Source: Acidobacteriota bacterium
GTDB lineage: Bacteria > Acidobacteriota > Thermoanaerobaculia > Gp7-AA8
Direction: 5' to 3'
DNA length: 64,000 nucleotides
Assembly: GCA_021325515.1 (NCBI GenBank)
Contig: JAJPHC010000057.1
Location: forward strand, 145,179 to 209,178
The notes beneath the pieces are model-generated. The model saw only the letters and a list, made by a program, of their open reading frames with translations. It was not told the DNA's origin and did no database searches. This document shows positions 1 through 8,045 of this stretch, in pieces. Numbering within the stretch: the first letter of the stretch is position 1; each line of letters opens with the position of its first letter. The position numbers and the translations under genes were made by a program.

Positions 1-429
1 CAGTGCTTCGACCTGCTCGCGCGTGAGCGACGTCGAAACCTGCACGGTCTCCAGCACCGATGGGGCAGTCGCCGTCACGGTGATGGCTTCAGCGACCTTG
101 CTGACCTTGAGGTCGACGTCGGCGCGAGCCGTCTCGCCGAGGCGAACGTTCACGCTCTGCGTGACCTTCTGCATCCCCTCGAGCTCCGCGGTGACGCTGT
201 ATTTGCCCGGAGGCAGCGCCGCGAAACTGTAATCGCCGTTGGCACCGCTCACGCTCGTGCGCACGCCGATCAATGCGGGCGACGAAATCGTGACAGTGGC
301 GCCTGGCAGTCCTGCACCGCCCGATGTGACGGTGCCGGTGAGCGTGCCCGTCGTCTGCGCGAAGGCGTTGACGCCGACGAGCAGAAGCGCGGCCACGAAT
401 ACTGCTGTGATGATTCTCCTACTGACCAT
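1..429 (-). CDS. TonB-dependent receptor / carboxypeptidase-regulatory-like protein, N-terminal part (cut by window edge)
   Basis: The first 143 residues are visible. A signal peptide (MVSRRIITAVFVAALLLVG, then NAFAQ) is followed by a carboxypeptidase-regulatory-like beta-sandwich (TGTLTGTVTSGGAGLPGATV, later GDYSFAALPPGKYSV) and then the segment KVAEAITVTATAPSVLETVQ, which resembles the plug/TonB-box entry of large Acidobacteriota TonB receptors. An AGGAGGAG ribosome site lies just before the ATG. The protein is inferred to be an outer-membrane receptor for an unknown substrate. The C-terminal barrel is outside the window, so a surface protein with only the Ig-like fold cannot be excluded. 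Confidence 0.8.
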   Translation of the reverse strand, partial: MVSRRIITAVFVAALLLVGVNAFAQTTGTLTGTVTSGGAGLPGATVTISSPALIGVRTSVSGANGDYSFAALPPGKYSVTAELEGMQKVTQSVNVRLGETARADVDLKVSKVAEAITVTATAPSVLETVQVSTSLTREQVEAL

Positions 430-723
430 CTCTCCTCCTAATGGTTTTACTGCGTGGGACCTCGGGTCTTCCCCGTTGGACGAAAAAATCGCGGGTCATT
501 GTAATGCATTCGAAACACCCGTATCGCTAGCAATTAAGTCCAGTGTTTCCAGCCGGTTGAGTTGGGCGGCCGGGCAGGAGAATTCAAGAAATCGGATTTT
601 CGAATCAGTTGGATTGAATTGGGAGGTAGGTTGGGACGGATGGAAGGCAGTTCATCCCAAGCGGAAGCGAGGGTCGCAGCATCTCCGCGGACCCTCGCTG
701 CGCTCGCGACGAACTGAATCCAA
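430..723. other. Intergenic region between the TonB receptor start and the ettA stop
   Basis: This stretch has no convincing gene. It should hold the minus-strand promoter of the TonB receptor; a possible -10 (TACAAT, 498-503 on the minus strand) has no good -35. A 9-bp inverted repeat (667-675 with 690-698, arm GCGAGGGTC) lies 26 nt beyond the ettA stop. It lacks a T-run, so it is only a weak terminator candidate for ettA. Confidence 0.4.
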
Positions 724-2403
724 TTAACGAGACAACTGCCGGTAGCGGATCCGATGCGGCTCCGCGGCCTCCGCACCGAGGCGCTTGCGCTTGTCTTCTT
801 CGTACTCGCTGTAGTTTCCGTCGAACCAGTAGACGCGGCTCTCGCCTTCGAACGCGAGGATGTGCGTCGCGACGCGATCGAGGAACCAGCGGTCATGCGA
901 GATCACGATCGCGCAGCCGGCGAATGTCTCGAGTGCTTCCTCCAGCGCGCGCATCGTGTTCACGTCGAGGTCATTCGTCGGCTCGTCGAGCAGCAGAACG
1001 TTTGCACCTTCCTTCAGCATCTTCGCGAGGTGCACGCGGTTGCGCTCGCCGCCCGACAGCGCGCCGACCTTCTTCTGCTGATCCTGGCCGGAGAAGTTGA
1101 AGCGCGCGACGTAAGCGCGCGAATTCATCTCGCGCGTTCCGAGCTGGACGACATCCGTCCCTCCGGTGATCTCTTCGAAGATCGACTTGTCGGGATCGAG
1201 CGGGCGATTCTGATCGATGTAGGCGATCTTCACGGTTTCGCCGAGCCGGATCGTGCCGGCATCCGGCGCGTCTTGGCCGACGATCATGCGGAACAGCGTC
1301 GTCTTGCCGGCGCCATTCGGACCGATCACTCCGATGATGCCTCCCGGCGGAAGCTTGAACGTCATTTCAACGATGAGCAGCTTGTCGCCGTAGGCCTTCC
1401 GCACGTTGTCCGCTTCGACCACGACATTGCCGAGGCGCGGGCCGGGAGGAATGTAGATCTCGAGCTCGTTGATCTTCTGCTGCGTCTCCTGATTGAGCAG
1501 CGACTCGTATTGATTGATGCGAGCCTTCCCCTTCGCATGGCGTCCCTTCGGCGACATGCGAATCCACTCGAGCTCGCGCTCCAGCGTCTTCTGCCGCTGC
1601 GACTCCGACTTCTCTTCGCGGCGCAGGCGCTCCTGCTTCTGTTCGAGCCACGAGCTGTAGTTGCCCTTCCAGGGAATGCCTTCGCCGCGATCCAGCTCGA
1701 GGATCCAGCCGGCGACGTTGTCGAGGAAGTAGCGATCGTGTGTGACCGCGATGATCGTCCCCGCATACTGCTGCAGATGTTTCTCGAGCCACTCGACGGA
1801 CTCGGCGTCGAGATGGTTGGTCGGCTCGTCGAGCAGAAGAATGTCGGGCGCCTGCAGCAGCAGGCGGCAGAGCGCAACGCGCCGCTTCTCACCGCCGGAG
1901 AGCGTCGCGATGAGCGTGTCGCCCGGCGGGCAGCGCAGCGCATCCATCGCCATCTCGAGCTTCGAATCGAGATCCCATGCGCCTGCGGCGTCCAGCTTGT
2001 CCTGCACCTTCGCCTGGCGATCCATCAGCTTGTCCATGTCGGCGTCGGGATCGCCGAAGGCGTTGTTGATCTCGTCGAATTCCTTGAGCAGATCGATGAT
2101 GGGCTGCACGCCTTCTTCGACGATCTGGCGCACGGTCTTCGTCAGATCGAGCTCGGGCTCCTGCTCGAGCATGCCGACGGTGTAGCCGGGCGAGAGGACG
2201 GTCTCGCCGATGAAGTCCTTGTCCTTCCCGGCGAGGATGCGCAGCAGCGACGACTTGCCCGATCCGTTGAGACCGATCACGCCGATCTTCGCGCCGTAGA
2301 AATAGGAGAGGTAGATGTCTTTCAGAACCTGTTTGGTCTTGCCGTAGAACTTCGAGACACCGACCATCGAATAGATGATCTTGTTGGGTTCGACTTGTGC
2401 CAT
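724..2403 (-). CDS. ettA: Energy-dependent translational throttle protein EttA (ABC-F ATPase)
   Basis: This is a 559-residue protein with two ABC ATPase domains and no membrane segment, as in ABC-F proteins. Walker A motifs are GLNGSGKS (about residues 44-51) and GPNGAGKT (near 360). Signature motifs are LSGGEKRRVALCRL and LSGGERNRVHLAKM, with Walker B LLLDEPTNHLD and LLLDEPTNDLD. Between the domains is the charged P-site tRNA-interaction motif region (EQKQERLRREEKSESQRQ onwards). Length and the early arm segment match EttA, which binds the ribosomal E site and gates the first elongation step according to ATP/ADP ratio. It appears to be transcribed alone. Confidence 0.93.
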   Translation of the reverse strand: MAQVEPNKIIYSMVGVSKFYGKTKQVLKDIYLSYFYGAKIGVIGLNGSGKSSLLRILAGKDKDFIGETVLSPGYTVGMLEQEPELDLTKTVRQIVEEGVQPIIDLLKEFDEINNAFGDPDADMDKLMDRQAKVQDKLDAAGAWDLDSKLEMAMDALRCPPGDTLIATLSGGEKRRVALCRLLLQAPDILLLDEPTNHLDAESVEWLEKHLQQYAGTIIAVTHDRYFLDNVAGWILELDRGEGIPWKGNYSSWLEQKQERLRREEKSESQRQKTLERELEWIRMSPKGRHAKGKARINQYESLLNQETQQKINELEIYIPPGPRLGNVVVEADNVRKAYGDKLLIVEMTFKLPPGGIIGVIGPNGAGKTTLFRMIVGQDAPDAGTIRLGETVKIAYIDQNRPLDPDKSIFEEITGGTDVVQLGTREMNSRAYVARFNFSGQDQQKKVGALSGGERNRVHLAKMLKEGANVLLLDEPTNDLDVNTMRALEEALETFAGCAIVISHDRWFLDRVATHILAFEGESRVYWFDGNYSEYEEDKRKRLGAEAAEPHRIRYRQLSR

Positions 2404-2435
2404 AGGGCGCGGATGCTAGCAGAAGCGGGGGTGTT

Positions 2436-2506
2436 GCGGGCTCGCGGGCGCGCGGGCTCGCGGTGGGTGGGGACCGCGCGCCCGCGTACCCGCGTAACCG
2501 CGCAAC
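2436..2506. repeat. GC-rich intergenic inverted repeat, copy 1
   Basis: The left half (2436-2465) and right half (2474-2506) consist of GCGGG/CGCGGG-type phrases facing CCCGCG phrases, giving an imperfect long hairpin. The right half ends CCGCGTAACCGCGCAACCA, which recurs with one change at 47463-47481 in the nuoC-nuoD gap. The element sits just beyond the stop of the phosphatase gene and upstream of ettA, so it is a dispersed extragenic element and may also act as a transcript end. Confidence 0.6.
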
Positions 2507-2512
2507 CAAGAC

Positions 2513-4981
2513 TCAGTGCACGGTCTCCACTGACACCTCGGCGAACTTGTCCGCTACCGCGTTCCTTCGCGAGACCGACTCCTCGAACGAGATCACGACC
2601 AGCGTCTGATCGTCATCGGGCGGCCGGTTGTGCGTGAATTTCTTCACCGCGGCCAGCAACGATTTCTTGATCTCGTCCGCGGTCATGTGTCCGCAGTCGG
2701 CCAGCACGCGCTCGAAGCGGTCGAAGCCGAAGGGCTCGCCCTCATCGTCCACGGCCTCGATCAGGCCGTCGCTGTAGAGAATCAAACGATCGCCGGCATC
2801 GAATTCGACGGAGTGCTCGCGGAAGACATCGCGCCTTCGCACGCCGAGCGGAAAGCCCCAGGATGAGAGCGGCTCGATCATCCGGCGCGACGCGCGATAT
2901 ACGTAGGGATCGAGATGTCCCGCCGATGCGAAGCGCAGCGTCTGCGTCTTCGGATCGAGCATGCCGAAGAAGAACGTCATCAGGATGCGGCGCGGCGCGG
3001 TCTTGATCACGATCTCGTTCAGAACCTTGAGCACCATCGCGGGCGAAGGATCGACGCCGATCTGCACCAGCAGCGCCGACTTCGCCATCGACATCACGAT
3101 GCCGCTCGTGAGCCCATGTCCTGAGACGTCGCCGAACGCGATGCCGATCTGGCCGCCGGGCTGCTCGAGAAAATCGAAGTAGTCTCCGCCGATCTCGGTC
3201 GCTGCGCGATAGTGCGATGCGACGGATGCGCCTGCGAGATCGGGGACGTCGAGCGGCAGCAGCGCGGCCTGGATGCGGTTCGCGGCATCGATCTCCGCCT
3301 TGACGCGCTCGCGCTCGATGATCCGCTTCACATGCGGTGCGAGGTCCTCGTGCGAATAGGCGACCTCGCGCCGGGTCGAAAGTCCGGCGGCGGCGAATGC
3401 GATCGCGATCAGCAGCGGCACCGTGCTCGCCACGATCAGCGACGTGAGGAGATCGCCGCGCGACACGACCAGCAGCGGCAGCGCGTGGAGGATCATCGAT
3501 CCGAAGAAGACAGCGATGACGGTCGTCAGAAGATCGAAGGCGAGGAAGATGGCGATGGCCGCGGCGATGCCGCCGAAGCCGAACAGGAAGCGGGGCAGAA
3601 CGGGATCGATCGGCGGCTCGCACATCGCGGCGCAGAGCCCGAGCAGGATCGAGACGATCACGCCGGCCCACAGCATGCGGCGCCGCGAGGCGAATGCGAG
3701 AACGCCGAGGAGACCGCCGATCGGCACGAGCAACGCGTCGACCGCGCTGCCCAGCACGATCATCACCGGGCCGCCGAGGTAGAGGACGTAGTTGGCGCCG
3801 GTACTCATTCCCGGCCAGGCGAGGTGAAGGAACAGAGGAACGGCAGCGACGGCGAGCGCCGCGGCCGCGATCGCCGGCGAGACGAGCAGGCCGCGGAGCA
3901 CGGAGCGCCCGACGGTGGCGTTGATCGGATCGCGCCGCAGCAATGCCTCGAACGACGCGATGCGATCGCTCCAGCGCTCGCGCGCGACGCTCTCGCCGAC
4001 GGACCAGGCGAGAAACATCAGCAGCGAAATCGGCAGGTCGACGAAGAGCAGCTTGAACCCGACCTGCGCGTACGACGTGAGCCGCGCGTCGATGCCGCCG
4101 AGGCCGACGCCTTCCGCGACCGATCCGTGGATGACGATGTCGGAAACGATCAGCAGCGTGATGCTGAAGAGAAAGAGAACGGAGGCGCTCTCCACGCCGA
4201 CTTCGCCCGCGTGGTACTTGCGGAGGAAAACGACGACGAGCACCAGCAGCACGCCGAACATCGTCGCGAAACGAACGAGCGACGCGAGAATGTCGTTGCC
4301 GCTGTCGCCGTCGAAATCCTTGCCGTCGCTGTATTCCTCCGCGAGCTCCCAGCCGGCGAAGCGATCGCCGATGAAGTAGACGTTCAGGAGTGGGACGATC
4401 TTGCCGGTCGGAAATACGGCGGGTACGCGATAGCGGAAGACCCAGTCCGTGCGCGTGCGAAGAATCGTCGGCCGGGCCGACTCGAATTGTGGATTCGGTG
4501 CGCCGGGAAACACTCGCGAACGAACGAATGCATTCGCGCGGGGCCGGAGCTGCTCTTCCGTCGGATGCGATCCTCCGATCTCCTCGCGCTGGCGCATGCG
4601 CGCGCTGAGCACCTCACCCGTCTGGCCGCTCACCTGCACGGTCAGATAGGGAGGGAACTTCGACACGTTGGGCTCGTAGTACGCCACGCGATACGAGCCG
4701 AGGCGCGGGCCGATCACCGGATCCGCATTCGCGGCACGGCGTTTCTGCGGGTCCTGTTCCCACTCGTGCAGGAGAATCGGCGAACCCCGCCACACGATCG
4801 AGGACCAAAGTTTGTGTGGTGCAACGCCGAGTTGAGACGCGGCTTCGTCGGCGACCTGCCGGGCCTCCGTTCGCGTGATGCGCAGTCCCTGCGGCGGCTG
4901 CGCCGGCAGAAACAGCGGCAGCACCATCGCGAGGATGAGAATGCCGCCCGCGCAGGCAAGCCAGGGGAGGAGCTTTTTCAT
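2513..4981 (-). CDS. Membrane-anchored SpoIIE/RsbU-type PP2C serine phosphatase
   Basis: The C-terminal third is a SpoIIE-type PP2C phosphatase: AANRIQAALLPLDVP, GGDYFDF, IAFGDVSGHG, then LILYSDGLIEAVDDEGEPFG carry the acidic metal-binding residues. The N-terminus has one membrane helix (MKKLLPWLACAGGILILAM) and a periplasmic-like PepSY-type region. About eight more hydrophobic helices lie in the middle (roughly residues 230-540). Such proteins dephosphorylate anti-sigma-factor antagonists or similar partners in response to signals. No partner switch genes are adjacent. An upstream ATG at 5005 would add eight residues; I chose 4981 because it begins a clean membrane signal, though neither start has a good ribosome site. 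Confidence 0.85.
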   Translation of the reverse strand: MKKLLPWLACAGGILILAMVLPLFLPAQPPQGLRITRTEARQVADEAASQLGVAPHKLWSSIVWRGSPILLHEWEQDPQKRRAANADPVIGPRLGSYRVAYYEPNVSKFPPYLTVQVSGQTGEVLSARMRQREEIGGSHPTEEQLRPRANAFVRSRVFPGAPNPQFESARPTILRTRTDWVFRYRVPAVFPTGKIVPLLNVYFIGDRFAGWELAEEYSDGKDFDGDSGNDILASLVRFATMFGVLLVLVVVFLRKYHAGEVGVESASVLFLFSITLLIVSDIVIHGSVAEGVGLGGIDARLTSYAQVGFKLLFVDLPISLLMFLAWSVGESVARERWSDRIASFEALLRRDPINATVGRSVLRGLLVSPAIAAAALAVAAVPLFLHLAWPGMSTGANYVLYLGGPVMIVLGSAVDALLVPIGGLLGVLAFASRRRMLWAGVIVSILLGLCAAMCEPPIDPVLPRFLFGFGGIAAAIAIFLAFDLLTTVIAVFFGSMILHALPLLVVSRGDLLTSLIVASTVPLLIAIAFAAAGLSTRREVAYSHEDLAPHVKRIIERERVKAEIDAANRIQAALLPLDVPDLAGASVASHYRAATEIGGDYFDFLEQPGGQIGIAFGDVSGHGLTSGIVMSMAKSALLVQIGVDPSPAMVLKVLNEIVIKTAPRRILMTFFFGMLDPKTQTLRFASAGHLDPYVYRASRRMIEPLSSWGFPLGVRRRDVFREHSVEFDAGDRLILYSDGLIEAVDDEGEPFGFDRFERVLADCGHMTADEIKKSLLAAVKKFTHNRPPDDDQTLVVISFEESVSRRNAVADKFAEVSVETVH

Positions 4982-5049
4982 GGCCGATTGTCTCGGATGA
5001 TACATGCCGCCGGGTTCGAGCCCGCCGCTGTCCTACACTTGTTCACCAA

Positions 5050-6300
5050 ATGACGACAACGCCGGAAAAGGACGGGAACCGCGCGGCCTTCTTTGCGTTG
5101 TTCGTTCTCACGTTCATCAATCTGTTCAACTACCTCGACCGCCAGATGCTGCCGGCGGTGCTCGAGTCGGTCCGCGCGGATCTGCACTTCAGCGACACGC
5201 AGCTTGGTGCACTGGCCACGGGCTTTCTCGTCGTCTACACCATTACGTCTCCCGTCTTCGGAAGTTTGGGCGATCGCCGGCGCCGCCCGCCTCTCATCGC
5301 CCTCGGAGTCGGAATATGGAGCCTGGCGACGGCGATGGCGGGCTTCGCGCGCGGATTTTTCTCGCTGTTCACAGCCCGTTCATTGATCGGTGTGGGTGAG
5401 GCGGCGTACGGAACCATTGCGCCGGCACTCCTCGCCGATCACTTTCCGGCGGAGAAGCGCGGGCGCGTGTTCGCTGTCTTCTTCTGCGCGATTCCGATCG
5501 GCTCCGCCGCCGGCTACATCTTCGGCGGATTCTTCGACCATCACTTCGGCTGGCGCACGGCGTTCTTCATCGCAGGGTTTCCTGGCCTGCTCCTCGCGCT
5601 GCTGACGCTGATGGTGAAGGAAGTTCCGCGCGGCCAGCATGACGCGCCGCCGGTGCATGCGGAGAAAGTGCGAGCTCCGATCAGCGCCTACATGCACCTT
5701 CTGCGGAACAAGCCGTACCTGCTTTCGTGCCTCGGCTACGCGGCCTACACGTTCGCGCTCGGCGGGCTGGCGTGGTGGACGCCGGCATTTCTCGAGCGCG
5801 TGCGCGGCATGACTCGCAGCGAGGCGACCGTGACGTTCGGTGCGATCGTCGTCGTCACGGGATTCACCGGCACGTTCATCGGCGGCGCACTGGGCGACTA
5901 TCTCCTGAAGTACACGAAGCAGTCCTATCTGTGGGTCTGCGGTGTGGCGACGCTGATTGCGGCGCCGGTCGCCTGGGTTGCGTTCACGCAGCCGAACAAG
6001 ACGGTCTACATGACGGCGATCGTCATCGCGGAGGTGTTCGTCTTCGCGTCGACGGGCCCGATCAACTCCGCGATCGTGAATGTCGTCTCTCCTACGGAGC
6101 GCGCCAGCGCGGTCGCCCTCTCGATCTTTCTGATGCACATCCTCGGCGACATGCCGTCGCCGCTGCTCATCGGACGATTGTCGGACCTGCATGGATTGCA
6201 GAAGGCGTTTCTCATCGTGCCGGCGGCGATCTTCGTCTCGGGTGTGATCTGGACCTACGCGGCTGTGCGAGGCGACCGGTGCGCAGAGCCCTCACGGTAA
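5050..6300 (+). CDS. MFS transporter, spinster-like
   Basis: This 416-residue protein has about 12 hydrophobic helices. The N-terminal NLFNYLDRQMLPAVL segment, loop 2-3 motif GSLGDRRRRPPLIALG and GVGEAAYGTIAPALLADHF in helix 4 match the spinster/hexuronate-like major facilitator subfamily. Substrate is unknown; characterised spinster homologues move lysolipids or sphingosine-1-phosphate in eukaryotes. The stop overlaps the start of the downstream acyltransferase by 22 nt, so the two are co-translated. A link to lysophospholipid handling is attractive but is inference. Confidence 0.85.
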   Translation: MTTTPEKDGNRAAFFALFVLTFINLFNYLDRQMLPAVLESVRADLHFSDTQLGALATGFLVVYTITSPVFGSLGDRRRRPPLIALGVGIWSLATAMAGFARGFFSLFTARSLIGVGEAAYGTIAPALLADHFPAEKRGRVFAVFFCAIPIGSAAGYIFGGFFDHHFGWRTAFFIAGFPGLLLALLTLMVKEVPRGQHDAPPVHAEKVRAPISAYMHLLRNKPYLLSCLGYAAYTFALGGLAWWTPAFLERVRGMTRSEATVTFGAIVVVTGFTGTFIGGALGDYLLKYTKQSYLWVCGVATLIAAPVAWVAFTQPNKTVYMTAIVIAEVFVFASTGPINSAIVNVVSPTERASAVALSIFLMHILGDMPSPLLIGRLSDLHGLQKAFLIVPAAIFVSGVIWTYAAVRGDRCAEPSR

Positions 6301-7466
6301 TCATCCGCATCATCCTCCGGATCTTCTTCCGGCGGATCGAGCTGGTCGGACTGGAGCACGTGCCGCGCGATGGCGGCGTCATCTTCGCCGTGAATCATCC
6401 GAACGGATTGATCGATCCGCTCTTTCTGCTTTGTCTCGCACCGCGTCCTGTGTCGTTTCTGGCGAAGGCTCCGCTCTTTCACTATCCGGTGATCGGATTC
6501 ATCACGCGCGCGCTCGACTCGATCCCTGTGTATCGCAGGCAGGACAACGTGAAGGGGACGAATGCCGAGACGTTCGGCGCAGCGCGAGCGTTGCTGGCGC
6601 GCGGAGGCAGCATCGCGATTTTTCCGGAAGGGACGACGCACAGCGATGCGCAGCTTCGAGAGTTGAAGACGGGCGCGGCGCGGATCGCCCTCGGGTGCGG
6701 ATGCGAGGAGACGATCGTGCCTGCCGGCATTTACTACACGTCGAAGCGACGCTTTCGCAGCTCGGCGCTCGTCTATTTCGGCGAGCCGATCGTGGTGGCG
6801 CCTGCGATTGCGGGTGACGATGGCGAGCCGCCGCCGGAGCGCGTCGACGAACTGACGCGCGAGATCGAGCGCGGGTTGTCCGAGGTGACGCTGCAGGCCG
6901 ACTCGCATGCGGCACTCGAGCTCGTCGTGCGCGCGGAGCGGATCGTCACCGGCAGGGAGGAGATGTCACTCGCGGAGGAGCTCGAGTTGCGGCGACGCTT
7001 CGTCGAGGGCTACCGCTATCTTCGCGAGCACGATCCGTCGCGGCTTGCGGAGCTCGAATCGATGGTGCGCCGCATCGAAAAGCGCGGGCGGCCGCGGCGC
7101 GTGCGCGTCTCCGCCGTGTTGCTGTCGCTGCTCCTGCTGCCGGCTGCGATTGCCGGCGCAATCGTCAACTATCCGACCTACCGTCTCGTCGGGTTTCTCG
7201 CGCATCGTCTTACCGATGAAGAAGAGATCGTCGCCACGATCAAGTTCCTCGCGTCGGCGCTGCTCTTTCCGCTGACGTGGATTGCGCTCGCGCTTGCGGT
7301 GGGACACATCGTCGTGATGCTGATCGCCGCGCCGGTCAGCGCGTATGTCGCGGTGCGCGTGTTCGAGACGCTGGCCGACGCGCTCGCACGGCTGCGCCCG
7401 TTGCCGGCGGAAAGGGACAGCGTGCGCGCCAGGATCCTCGAAGTCGCAAAAGAGCTCGAAGTGTGA
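6279..7466 (+). CDS. 1-acyl-sn-glycerol-3-phosphate acyltransferase-like protein (PlsC family)
   Basis: This is a 395-residue membrane acyltransferase starting at a GTG inside the end of the MFS gene, with GAGG eight bases upstream. The catalytic NHPNGLID block (HX4D) is near residue 33 and FPEGTTH, the acyl-acceptor phosphate-binding block, near residue 115. An amphipathic start (ALTVIIRIILRIFF) precedes the domain. The C-terminal third is unusual for plain PlsC: a long helical segment, then two or more hydrophobic helices (LSLLLLPAAIAGAI and LTWIALALAVGHIVVMLIA). It may act on glycerophospholipids or another acyl acceptor. Longer frame-open sequence upstream lies within the MFS gene and is not used. 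Confidence 0.85.
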   Translation: MRRALTVIIRIILRIFFRRIELVGLEHVPRDGGVIFAVNHPNGLIDPLFLLCLAPRPVSFLAKAPLFHYPVIGFITRALDSIPVYRRQDNVKGTNAETFGAARALLARGGSIAIFPEGTTHSDAQLRELKTGAARIALGCGCEETIVPAGIYYTSKRRFRSSALVYFGEPIVVAPAIAGDDGEPPPERVDELTREIERGLSEVTLQADSHAALELVVRAERIVTGREEMSLAEELELRRRFVEGYRYLREHDPSRLAELESMVRRIEKRGRPRRVRVSAVLLSLLLLPAAIAGAIVNYPTYRLVGFLAHRLTDEEEIVATIKFLASALLFPLTWIALALAVGHIVVMLIAAPVSAYVAVRVFETLADALARLRPLPAERDSVRARILEVAKELEV

Positions 7467-7476
7467 CTTCGAAATC

Positions 7477-8040
7477 AACAGAGCACCGCTGCCTCGACGG
7501 CAGCGGCTCGCGAAACTCCAAGTGGGGTGCGGACGTCTCGTCCGCACAGGTTCCCTTTGAAATGAACAGAGCACCGTTGCCTCGGGGGCAGCGGCTCGCG
7601 GACGAGGGCGTCCGCGCCCCACATTGAAGCGTGGAGTGCGGACGCCTCGTCCGCACAGGTTCCTTTTTTAAATCAACAGAGCACCCCTGCCTCGACGGCA
7701 GCGGCTCGCGGACGAGGGCGTCCGCGCCCCACATTGAAGCGTGGAGTGCGGACGCCTCGTCCGCACAGGTTCCTTTTGAAATGAACAGAGCACCGCTGCC
7801 TCGACGGCAGCGGCTCGCGGACGAGGGCGTCCGCGCCCCACATTGAAGCGTGGAGTGCGGACGCCTCGTCCGCACAGGTTCCTTTTTTAAATCAACAGAG
7901 CACCGCTGCCTCGACGGCAGCGGCTCGCGGACGAGGGCGTCCGCGCCCCACATTGAAGCGTGGAGTGCGGACGCCTCGTCCGCACAGGTTCCTTTTGAAA
8001 TCGACAGAGCACCGCTGCCTCGACGGCGTCCGCGCTCCAC
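7477..8040. repeat. Array of about 109-bp palindromic repeats (six copies, first and last degenerate)
   Basis: AACAGAGCACC, or a one-base variant, recurs at 7477, 7565, 7675, 7784, 7894 and 8003 (spacings 88, 110, 109, 110, 109). Each full unit has a small hairpin (GCTGCC-TCGAC-GGCAGC), a left arm GCGGACGAGGGCGTCCGC and a right arm with the perfect inverted repeat GTGCGGAC-GCCTC-GTCCGCAC. Left and right arms are also near reverse complements, so a unit can fold into one long hairpin. Copy 1 lacks the left arm and copy 6 is truncated. Open frames exist on both strands but share only the repeat and are not genes. It lies between convergent plsC and VWFA genes. Confidence 0.9.
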
Positions 8041-8045
8041 AACGC

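Noticed and set aside
754..2637. 627-codon plus-strand frame antisense to ettA
   Set aside because: Shadow of ettA; extends past its start into the GC-rich repeat, with no recognisable domain.
3212..5053. 613-codon plus-strand frame antisense to the SpoIIE phosphatase
   Set aside because: Charged shadow composition and complete overlap with a certain gene.
5727..6278. N-terminal extension of the PlsC protein upstream of 6279
   Set aside because: It lies inside the MFS gene; the GTG at 6279 has a ribosome site and begins the conserved part.
7336..8040. Open frames through the repeat array on both strands
   Set aside because: The peptides simply repeat with the 109-bp DNA unit and have no start signal or homology.
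7477..8040. CRISPR array
   Set aside because: The regular 109-bp spacing first suggested one, but nearly the whole unit is repeated rather than separated by unique spacers, and there are no cas genes.
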